Source: Anthopleura xanthogrammica
Lineage: Eukaryota; Cnidaria; Anthozoa; Actiniaria; Actiniidae
Length of the DNA stretch: 64,000 bases
Assembly: GCA_964019055.1 (NCBI GenBank)
Contig: OZ025206.1
Span: forward strand, 16,403,291 to 16,467,290
Direction: 5' to 3'
Position 1 is the stretch's first letter. Each line of letters begins with the position of its first letter. Below are positions 51,822 through 63,800 of the stretch, piece by piece. The notes under the pieces are model-generated. The model had not been told where the DNA came from, searched no databases, and was given only the letters and a program-made list of their open reading frames with translations. A program made the translations under genes and the position numbers.

Positions 51822-54800
51822 ACCAATGGAAAATAAAACTGTTCTAATAAAAATTTAAAAAATTACTAAAACAATAGATAAACAATCCTGAATACTAATA
51901 TAATTGAAAAATACCTGAGAGAAAAGATATGTCTTAACCTTAGTCTTAAAACTCTGTAAGTGATAGATAAAATATGATCGGGAGACCTTTATGGGGATTT
52001 AAAATGGCGAGCCGCAGGCGAGCCTTTTTAGCCCCATAAAGGTCGGACGCGAATGTTTTATCTCACTTATCAAAGGTTTAGGATAGTTAGGTCATGTGTT
52101 ACTTAAATTTTACTTAAATTTTCAAGATAAAAGCACTTTTCGCCAAGAAAATCTTAGTTAAAGTTGTATGCAAATCAGGACGAATCTCTTGCCGATTTAA
52201 AATCTCGGTCATGGTTGTGATTTTCTATTGTGTTTGGCCTTATGAATATTAATGAATTTGATAATGTATCTACATTCCTTAATTCATGAGGAAGCGAGTT
52301 CCATAAGATAGGACCAGCTACAGAAAAAGTGTGACTGCCATACGTCTTACTACTATACTTAGGCATGCTAAAAAAATTGGCAGTTGATGAACGCAACGCG
52401 TGCGATGGCTTATACCTATTAACAAGATCAGAAATATACTGAGGTCCTAAGCTATGAATAGCTTTATAGGTTAAAACTAAAATCTTGAAAATAAATTTAA
52501 ACCTCACAGGTAGCCAGTGAATTCTATTCAAAATAGGTGTAACATGCTCAGATTTCCGAGAACAGGTCAATAAACGAGCAGCTGAGTTTTGTAGGTATTG
52601 GAGCCTCTTAATTACATAGTCTGGTAGACCATAAAATAAAGAGTTGCAATAGTCAAGTTTCATAGTTATGAAAGCATGAATTAAAGTTTCACAAGTGTTC
52701 AATGACATGTACTTGCAGATCTTTGCAATGCACCTCAAGTGGTAAAATGCTAACTTGCAAATACTGGACACTTGTTCTAAATGAATGATAGAACGTAGCT
52801 CAAAGGATGAGCATTTGTCAGTTTTGAAACACTTGCAGGACACAGGACACCCGACTGTGAGCAAAGAACAGTAAGTTAATCATTCTAGGCAAGAGTTTCA
52901 AGCAATACCGTAAAAGGAAAATCTCAGCTAGAGGCCCTATATATCAAAGAGCTTAATCCCATGTTAAATGAACAAGGACTATCAATTCCCTTGACACTAC
53001 TGAACTGATGTAGCTTATGCATCTTGTAAGTTACTGATTAATTCAATACTTTTCATCTCTGTAGATGGTCATCCGATGACCACTGAAATAATCGATGAAT
53101 TAAACCATGAACAAGAAATTGCTTCTCATTTTCACTTTCCTATTATTCCAGTTATATGCCCAAATCAATATATTTAACTTTTGTTTCCCAAAACCAGAAC
53201 ATGAAACGGTTTGTTACTCTGACACCATTATTATCTTGTTAGTAAGTGAGAACAACTAATCCAGAGCAAGTGAACCATTTCTGTAATTTCTACCCATACC
53301 CCTTTCAATCCAGTTCCATAGACTGGAGGCCAGACAACAACAATTGCCAGTAATTTTGACCAGTAACATTAGTCCAGAAATGGGGAATGACTATATGCTA
53401 AAACTAATTTGGCCATTTTGGTCATAATGGGCAGCAACTGACCAACCATTATTTCAAGCCCTGAGTTTCCAATTTCCAGAATGAAGACAAACCCTATCTT
53501 CCTTGAATGTATATGGTTGAGTAAGGGACTGGTCATAAAGTAAATAATTTTGAGCTCCTTGAAAGGGCTATCTATAAAATGGAACATCTAACATCTAACC
53601 TCGATGCAATTTTGCTTCAAAACAGGGGTAGGGTCAGCACTTTTTCAACTGCATTTAATAATGGGCCAGCATAAAAATATGCTAATTCAATTCTAGTTTT
53701 GCCGACCCACCCCCTTCCCCCTTTACTTTATGACCAGTACCTAATATACGCCAAATTCAAAATTTGTTGTCAGGTTTAAAAAGTTCAATCATCAAAGCTA
53801 AGATCGAGGGATATTGACTGGGTAGTCGATATCCTGGGCATTTGGGTATTTTTTACATTATACACATGCAAAAAGAGTGACAAAAGGCTTTGTTCAGTAA
53901 CTTGGATCAATATTCCAGAGCTGCAAAACTGCTTAATATTAGTCATTTATTTAAATGTTTACCCAGAACTCCTAAGTTCAGTCCTTTAGCTTCAATCTGT
54001 GATTTAACATTATCGAACCTAACAATGATTTTTTTAATTTGGTGTATACTAGCTTGTGCGTACTTGTATGTACACCAGAGTAAGGGCCATTATGACAACT
54101 GCACTATATATAATAAGTTTAAATGCTTTTTCAATATCCACATAATATATATTTGTGATTTTTTTTTGTTCTCTGCTTCTGTTTATATATACTTAGTTAC
54201 CTTGAACTGAGCAAGTCTCTACTTAGCAACTGGTGATAACTGTTTAAAATCCATGGGACATGTTTTGATTAAGTGATTTTTTCTCCATACCCTAAATTTT
54301 TCTCTATGGCCTGTAATATTATATATTATTAGTATAAATACAAAGGTGATTATACAAAATCGCGCGCTCTGATTGGTTTTCTATCTCGGATTATCAGCCG
54401 ATAATCGCCTTTTCGGACAAAATGGCTGTCAGCGTGACCGTCACGCTTTTAAAAAATAAAATATTTTCACTTTCAATGTTGTTTCCTTCTTTCTTTTTTG
54501 AATTAATCACCTTTTTATTTATACTAAAACAATTATTCACCTCAAGCTCAGTGGTTATCGATGAATATTTACCTCGCAGCTCGAAGACTCGCCGCTCGGT
54601 AAATATTCATCGATAATCACTTCGCCTTCGGCGAATAACTGCTAATTAATGAGTGTTTTTCATTGCATTATATTCCCTTTTTTATGGATATTATACATAA
54701 TGACCAGGAACTAAACTGTTGTACCAGGGGTCACCTAAAACCCGGAAAACAGAATCAAAAATTACTATTTTGAAAAGGATTTTTTAGTATTAAAACTATT

Positions 54801-57800
54801 TGGATGGACTTGAAGATTTCTCTAGAAATAAATGGACTATTTTTCTAAGGAATATTGGCAGCATTTTGGGAGTCAAGGAAGTTTTAAGTTGTATTTTTTG
54901 GCTGGGATCGGCCGACGATTTAGCATCCCTGCGAAAGAGCATTGGTTACATTGTGTTACTCACAGGATCGTCATAACGGCCCAAATAAGTCACTATTTGA
55001 GAGCTTTATAGCGAATGGAAACCTATGAAAAACATTCAAAAATCATAAATAAATGAAAACTATATTTTTGAACACTGTGTTGGTAGTAAAAATATTATAT
55101 TGCATGTGAGAGAGACAAACATGGTAAATACACTCAATAATCAACTACACTTCTCCAACCTCAAACTTAAACATAAACTGCACAGTCCACGTAGGGCAAA
55201 GAAGGGAAGGTTCTTGAACAGATAATATAAAAAATGTATGTAAACATTTTTTTTTGGATATTCCAGGTTTTAGTATTCCATGTTTTTTTATTCAGATTCC
55301 ATTCCATATGGTAAACCTATTGTACCACGTGCACAGTCACTGACAAGCATTTTATCGCTATATATAAGGATTAATTTTTTTCTTTTGACTCTTAGATACA
55401 AAAATGTAATACATTAAATGAAGATTTAGATTAACTAGAAATTATAGGACCTCCCTCAAAAAAAATATATATATATCATTAGATTGTGAATTGAAGGTAA
55501 ATAATTACTAGATATATAAATTATTCTGTTGATATAAATTTTTGTCAACATTAACAAAAAGGTAGAAAGATATTTTATTAAAACTTTTGAGGTTTAATCA
55601 TATCTTATGACTTTTGGTTTGTTTGCTCCATGACTATCTGCAGCTACTCAGCTGTATACTGTCTAAAAGATAAGAATATTGTTATGATTTATAATTTTAT
55701 CTAGAATTAGATCATATTAATGTATTTATTTCCATAAAGCTTTGTGTGTAACATTATCCGTAACATTTTGAATCTAAATATTAATAACCTTCTTATATTT
55801 TTATTAATATATAATTTAAAGATTCATAGAATACCTGATTTTCCCTGATTCTAGTTTTTTTTTTTCAATGAGCTGAATGCTTATCCTTCTGCTATTGTAT
55901 TTCAATATAGCACTTGCAATATCTTACTCAACACCACAGCCAGTAAGAATTCAGTATGACATTTTTCCCCCTTAACTACCTCCTAAAACAATGTTACCTT
56001 CTTCACTTAGAGGCCTGGAGATATCATTACCATAAAAGGAGCTTAAGGCAAATTAATATATGTGGATTTTAGTTTTACAGGATTTTGATTGGACTTTGTC
56101 TTTTTTCAGTTTTCTTACCTCATGTTTCAATCAACTAGACTTGGAGCATTAGGGACAAATTTAAGCCATTTTTAGTTTTGAGAAAATAATATGGAATATT
56201 GCTTAGTATTAATGGCACAATATTGAATCTGTTGTGAAAAGGCTCTTATATTTTGTGTTGCACTGACTGACAGTATATGGATTAGGATTGTGTGTATGTA
56301 TTACATTCAAAAGGAAAAGACTATTTCGAATTTCTTTTTTTCTTGTTTGTGGTAAAGATCATCTCTTAACCACAAACTCAAATAATAAGGAGGAATTATG
56401 GCTGAATATGTTACTTCTGGTGGTAACAAAGCAAAAATTGTGAGAGAAATTTTGAAAAAATGTAAGTGAACTTAAGCATAGAATACTTACCATCTAAATG
56501 GGTTTTTTTACCCTTGGAAACAAAACTTTATTTTGGTTGATAAATGTATATGATTATATTTTCACATTTTATTTTTGCTGATATTTTAAATTGTTTTGCA
56601 TTATCTTGTTTCTAGATTCAAATACAAGTCGCTTGACAGATGTCCTCAAACAATTCAGAGATGGAGTATATCCTAAGTACAACCCAGAGCAGGTAGGATA
56701 TTATACTAGGAAGATGGAAAATCCCACAAAATGTTCATGCAAATTAATGTTTCGTGAAAACAACTACTAGTACTCCAAATAATATATATTTTGTATATTT
56801 TGTATTGCCTTTGCTTACAAATCTACTCAAGCGAGAGCCAGAAGTACTGCTCAATTTATTGCAAAATTATATATTCTTGATATCTGCGTTTTCATTTTCT
56901 GTGTGATATAAATTTAGCAGATTAGTTTGATGTAGATTGAATTTCAATTTGTCTGATCATTTCAAAGAAACATAGCAAAATGAAAAACCCATCTGCCAGT
57001 TTAGAATTTATTTATTTACATTACTGTCTCATTAAAATGCACAGTAACAGTGTTGAGGTTTCGCAACTCAAGTCTTGATAAATTAGGAGATTTCTCTTTT
57101 CATAATAGAAGTTCTGTAAAATCTTTTTTAATGATGGATTATATGTGACATATGAAAAATGGAAATTTAAGATTGATTCCATTTTTTTTTTTTTGAAATT
57201 AAATTTAGCAGTGTTTTAATTTGGCTATAAGATGTTATTATTCAAAGGCCATATTCTCAGCATGCCACCTAGATTTATCTCAATCTCTCTTGGATCTTTT
57301 GGTTTTTCTCCTATTTAATTTATTTTCTCAACAGCTATGTGTGTTTTGAATATTATATTATGGGATTTTTTCCATTTTTTTAAAAATTTGAATAGACACA
57401 TTTTGCTTCAAGATTCAGTTCCACTTTGATCATAACTATCATTGATTTTAATTGGTGGCTTTATGATGTGGCCAGAGAATAGTTATCAATAAAATCATCA
57501 TGATAAAAGACTTTTTGTTATCTTGTGTGGTATTCTTGAATTCTCTCTTAGTTGAGATTAAAACATACAAAACTGTAACAAGGTTTTAGTTTGTTTACAG
57601 TTGATCCCTGCTAGGACTTAGAGCCCCAATAAAAATGCTCAGATTTTAACCTCAAATAAATATAAATTGGCAATATGATGACCAGAAAGTGTGAAGCAGA
57701 TATAGTCTGTTTGAAACTGAACAAAATAAAATGTGAAAATTTACCAAATTAATTGATGTGTTAATTTTTTTTAGCTACTACAGTAATTGAACAAATCACA

Positions 57801-60800
57801 TATGGGTACTGAATCCATATAACAAAACATAAATTTATAAACCATCACTAAGAACTTCAAGCCAACAAATAAATGTTATTTTCTTGAATAAATATATTCT
57901 TACAACCTATTTTTACTACTGGTACTACATCATACAAGTTCACCTTTTACAGATAGCAGTTGTACACATATTATATTATTATAATATTGATTTAAATCTT
58001 TGTCCATTTTTATTTGCTTTTTTGTAACCATAAGCATTACATAAATGAAAGAGGAAGTTTAAGGCATAGTCTTAGTGAAATGAAGTGAGTTGAAGATCAA
58101 TCTTACAATAATATTTTTGGTAATCTGATACATTTTCCCCAAAACACCTGTATGTTCTTATTTATTAGAGTCAAACATTATTCTAACTAATCATTCAGCT
58201 TTAATCATTGTGCATGAAATTTCAAATAAAGTTAGAGTTGGAATATAGACTTTTATTGCATTTATTCAAAGCCTGGTCTTTGCTGGATTTAAGAAGTTGC
58301 AGGAACTGTGTATGATTTTTTTCAAAATATGTTTACTGCAGTTATGAAAATGAAAAATTATCAAGTACATTAAAGATTATCCACTAGAGTCATATTTTAC
58401 ATACTTTTGACTATTTTGTTATGCATGAAATTTTATTCTGACAGGAAGTTTACTTTTTTCTTACTTTATTTTCCATTTTTTCATTGTTGTTTATGTCGCA
58501 GCCTATGGACTATGAAGGCTTCAAACTATTTATGTTTGCTTACCTGGGTGATGATGCCAATGAAGACATATGCAAACATTTGTTCCGAGCATTTCACAAA
58601 GAGGTACCAGTCATGAGCTTGCAGTCTCCCTCCTTGTCAGTAGGTGTCTCTCAGACCATCCTGGATAATATGGCTGCAGGAAGTGCATCTAAGTCATGTT
58701 CTTCACAAGACCTTACAAAGCCAGATCAAAACAGAAGAGGTGTGTGATGTTTTAAGTGTTGATATCTGTTAATATGTGTTTGATGCAATATTAATTATTT
58801 TGCTTGCTCATTATTTTACTGCGCTAACATCCCTAAGGTCAGTCTGAAATGATTCTTTATTAAATGGGTCTTAAGATGTGCCTCTTGGATATTTTGTTCT
58901 GAAGAAATAAACAAAGTGGGATGTAATACTTTGTTGATAAATTATGATGGGTGGACATTTATTCGACAGTCTGGTTCCTACTTATCATTTATCAAATGTA
59001 TCTAAATCAAAGACTTAAAATCTTTTGGATGCCAGACACCATCTGCAAAGAATTGGTATGAGCTATCTGATTTAAAACAAGGACTTATACATTTGCTTTT
59101 TTTAAGAAAACTGAAAAATCCTTCTCAAAATTATGAAAGGGATATAAACCTATTGGATGAATATTTTGATTTATTCATTGAAAAAAAATCTAACTTAATG
59201 GAATGCCATAAAAACTCATAAATGTGAGGATGAATAAAAACCAGGATAAATTTTCATAATTACAATTCAAGACATGACAATTCTACATGAAGAAAATACA
59301 TGTAAATTATACCTAAACTTTAACTTGTTAAATTCCTACTTCAAAAAAAAATATGGTAGGTATTTTTTTAGGAAATTACAAAAAGAAATGATAGCTTCAA
59401 AATGCTTGCCCTAGTAGCAAGACACAAGGGAACTCTGCAAACTAACCAAATAATCATTGCCAGATTAATATTTCTTTTTAAAAATACCTACCATCCATAA
59501 TTTAAATGTGCAATCTTTATCGAGAATCAAATTTAATTATCATGGTGACCCAAGTAAAAGCATATGTTGATATTAAAAACAATTATGCTGTCCATATTAA
59601 ACAAAATACTCTAAAAGTTTGTGATGAATTAACTGATAAAGAAATGTAACAATTTTTAAAGAAAGATTTTAATTGCCTTTTTTTGAATGGAACTTGGAGA
59701 TTTTGAAAAATTATTTCTATTTCTTTTATTGTTTCTTTGTTTTTGTCCATTTGCTTATTTATTACGGTATGTTTGTTTACTAATCTATTTAGTGCTGCCA
59801 TTCGGATGTCAAGATTCAAATTTTTACTTCTAAAAGATCACATTTAGGACATTTATAATAACATACAACTTTTTTGCATAGACCCCTTGTACATGACGTC
59901 AGAGCAGCTCAATTTGTAGGGCAAAACAAAAGAATTTTAATCCCCTGATAATTGGAACCTATTGTTTTGCCCTCCAAATTGAGCTGCATTCGGACTTGTT
60001 GCAAGGGGTCTATACAAGTACTAAATAATTCGACATATGATTGAGGAAATTTGCAAACCTACACATATAGTTATACACAATTTCAAACTGATTTACTGCA
60101 CAAACCTTTACAGAAATCAAATGTGCCTATAAAAGCCACCTTTTATTACATGTACTTAGAGTCTTCAAAAAAGACAACTAAATATCCCAATAAGAAAGTA
60201 GTATGGTAGGCACAAAATCCATACAAAAGCATGTCTGTTGTTTAGTCATTTATTTCCGATCACCACAATGAAATCGCTGACAACTTTTTCCATCAGCTAT
60301 TTGGCTTAACCCTTTAATTTTGTATGCAGTTAAATTTTCACCAGTAGTTTGAGGTGTCAATAAATGAGAATGTTAAGTATGGATTAAGTCAAACCATTTT
60401 GTATCTGTTGTCATGGAAAACACAATACTTAGTCATATTTGATTTTAGTCTAATGCTGATGTTTGCTGTGACAGCTGTGTGGGTATTTGTTGCTGTGTTA
60501 ATGATAACATTTTTTTGTAAGGTTTGTACAACTAACAGTAATTAAGGGGAAGGATACAATGGTATATTAATGAAATTATTAATAATAATGATAACTAGAG
60601 GGTAGTAGTAAGGAAATGGAATAAATCATCAAGTATTAGATTAGTAAGTATTATTGGAATGTAGTAACATAAGGGTTATATAGATTAATTATGTTATAGT
60701 TTGAAAATAATATTATCAAATGTAATAATATTTGAAATAATCCCAGTAATGATACCAATTATACACAACTACACATATTTTTGACATACAGGAATTTTCA

Positions 60801-63800
60801 ATGAACATGTTTTGGATCATAATTAAGTCTAATCATTCACTCTAATCCCTTGCAGCCAATAACCCTTTGTTTTGCAACTAGCCTCAGCAACTTACCGCCA
60901 CAGCTAACATATTCAGTTTCAGAACTTCCTGGTATTCACAGTGGTGCAGGGACAGCAGCTTTAGTCGCAGCCGCTACAGCTATAGCAGCTGGTCATGGGG
61001 GCGACAAACCAATAATAAGGCTATCCAAAGCCAAAGACGAAGAGCCTCAGACGGAGAATAATAAAAACCACGACAACAATGTCAACAGTAAATCTAACAA
61101 TGAGACTAAAGATGTTACATTCAATCAAACACTGTCACCTCAAGACTCGTCCACTTTAGGTTTGGGGTCATGGGGCAAAAAGTCATCTGAAAAACACCAC
61201 TTTCGTCGCCACTCCAGTGGTTCATTCGTCGGTTAGTATAACCACCAATCGGTTTTAATTTTTTGACTTCTGATAATATTAAAGCACGATAATAACCATT
61301 AACCTCACTAACTTTGTTTTAAACGTATTACTGTAATCATTGTGGTGTGGTTCATAAAAGTCCATGTAAAACATCAGCATTGCATCTAATCATGTTGTCA
61401 TAACTAAATTTCAGCATTATCGATTTGCCACTTAAAATTTATCTAAACAGTCCTTTAAACTATAAAAATGCAATTTTTATTAGCCGTTCCTAATTTTCCT
61501 AAAAATTTAAAACTTAAAAGTTTTCTTTATAGCCTATTCGAACAGTTTTAACTCAAAAATCCGGCATAAATAAATTAACATTTTTCATTAACATAATTTT
61601 TTTCGTATTTTTAACTTTAAACAACTTAAACCTGACTATGAAGCGTAACCAAATAACTCTGAAATACTTCTAATTCTGCTCTTCCAGCAAGAATGTCAAA
61701 TCCTTGCTAAAAGATGTGGGGTATATTCTTGGACCTTTGCCTCTCTTCTCTCCCTACCTTTTCTTGTGGTTTGTGCCACGTGCAGTCGATCTTTCTTTGT
61801 TCATTTGGTGTCCTTCTTTTAGTATGGCATTCGTTTGGGTTTTGCTTTGTACTTTTGTAGTAAGAGTTGAGGTTTACAGCGCGAAAAAACGAAGGAAAAA
61901 CGATGAACGGCTGACTGAAGCTGTTGGAAAGAAGCAGCGACTGCAGCGAGTGTGCCTGCAAAGGTACCGGTGAAAATGGCGGGAATCTATCGGATGACGT
62001 CACTTGTCCCTGATTGGCTGACAAAAAATACCAAATATTGGTTGCTTAAAAACCGGATCAGAATGTACATAAGGAACCTGGAAAGGGGTTTTGTAAAACC
62101 TCAAAATAGGAAATATTTGGCGAAATAATAAATCCATTGAAATTGAGTAGTTTATAAAAACAACAACAATCCGGACGTTCTTAAACATTTATTGTTCGGC
62201 GGCGGACTCCGGCTAAAATTTGAACTTCTTTTATCCGCATATTAGAAGATTTGCAACATGGAAGTGTTCATAAGCATTTTACAATCGAGGTAGAATATAC
62301 CTTTTTCCCGTTTGGTAGTTTTGTCTAGACGGCCAATTTGTGAAGTCCGGTTGTACTGTGCATTGAGGCCGTTCAACTACTAATAAAGTTGCGATTAATA
62401 TGCTTCCGGTCCGGGACCAGGAAATAAGAAATGCTCTTATTAGGATAAAGAGAAACTGTACACATGTGACGAGGAAAATCGTAGGGTATAAAGCTTACTT
62501 CGAGAGCTTACTTCCGTCGCGGCGGTCATTCACTTAACACTCACTGATGTTCTTATGCGCGTCTGTAATTCGCTCTACGTCCACTTTAAAATTCAGAAAG
62601 AACCTTCGTTGAGTGTTTTAAACAATATTTTAGGATGTACTTCAACTCGAGGATAATGTGCCTATCTTTTTGACTCCAGCATTCAAGGTAGCCAATGAGC
62701 ACCCTCCACAGCAACCTAGGTCAAGTTCTCAGAGAAAGAAAACCTCTTTTGAGCAGTCTACATTACTAAATGCGTCTACGCCTGTGAAAACTGTGAAAAT
62801 GGTGTCTATACGAGAGATTGCTTGTTATCTATCAATGTTAGAGGGTGGCAAGGTTGAAGATAAACTTGAATGTAAGTAACGGAACTTTGCCTGTTTTACC
62901 GATTACATTTTATCTATGGTGAATTGCTTATAAATGCTAAATCATTCTCTTGGCTTTTTTTCTCCAGCTTTTCTTAAAATTAACCCCTAGATATACGTCT
63001 TCCAATTCTTGTACTTTTCATTGCGAGCTAAATTATTTTATGCATATAACATACTGAGGTAACCTCCCTCTTTTCTTTGTCTTTTGATACATGTGCACTT
63101 CGAGGGTTTTTTCTCCTGGTTCTCTGGATTTTCCTCACCGAAAAACCTACTTCTCTAAATTCTAATTGGATTTTGAAGAAATGACACTTTACAGTTAACA
63201 CACAGTTTAGTCTAGTTTGAGGCAATGATTTTATGATGGTATTTTCACGGTGCAATCTAACTTTCTTGGCTGTCATCTAAAAGGCATTAAGTTTTCTGCA
63301 CTTTTAGTTGTTTTCAGGGTTTACGACGCAGACGGCAATGAGCTCCTCGACGCTCAGGTAAATGAACTTCCCCTATGGCATGCGCACCATACTTATTACT
63401 CTCCACCAAATGTCTATTGCTGTTCGCTTGATCGAGCTTTAGATAAAGAAAAAACGTCTGCTCGCAAGTTCAATATAATTTCTAGTCAAGTATCCTACGT
63501 GCAAGTAAGAAAGTGCTTAGTCATTCTGTTATCAAACTTTTGAACTACAGGCTTAGCAGCTGCCTACTCTAACAAAATACCGACCGATTTGGTTATTCTA
63601 TTTTCCAGTACTTCCATTATTATGCTACCCTCACCGAGGAAACAGCCGTTTGGTTGCTTCGACGACATTACAATATGCACTAGATTGACGTAATCGGGTC
63701 AATCAGACTCCTGTTACGTCATAGAATATCAATGACATCGTTATGCTGCTATTAGTTAGGCTGCTATCGTCCAAAAAAATGCTGAATTGTTCACTTTAGT

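Larger units (their letters stand above)
45997..56615. other. 10.6-kb first intron of the diacylglycerol kinase
   Basis: AT-rich. Holds the listed repeats at 50679-50807, 51421-51816, 51957-52075 and 54551-54620 and the retroelement remnant at 52175-52864. The stretch 45997-50670 shows no gene, RNA or clear element. The frame at 53890-54210 has no recognisable family. Confidence 0.5.

Noticed and set aside
53890..54210. 106-codon plus frame with hydrophobic segments
   Set aside because: AT-rich intron sequence yields Ile/Leu/Phe-rich frames by chance; no motif or splice context supports a gene.
60850..61236. Independent 128-residue gene starting MQPITLCF
   Set aside because: Its frame continues the diacylglycerol kinase linker and is bounded by usable splice sites; the ATG is in the preceding intron.
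62634..62871. Kinase exon 5 starting at 62634
   Set aside because: It fits only a weaker upstream donor. The start at 62680 has a strong pyrimidine tract and matches the consensus donor at 61231, so it is preferred, though isoforms remain possible.
63318..63357. Kinase exon starting after TTGTTTTCAG
   Set aside because: That acceptor gives a wrong phase after 62871. Starting at 63308 after CACTTTTAG restores KLEFVFRVYDADGN, the expected family sequence, with correct phase.
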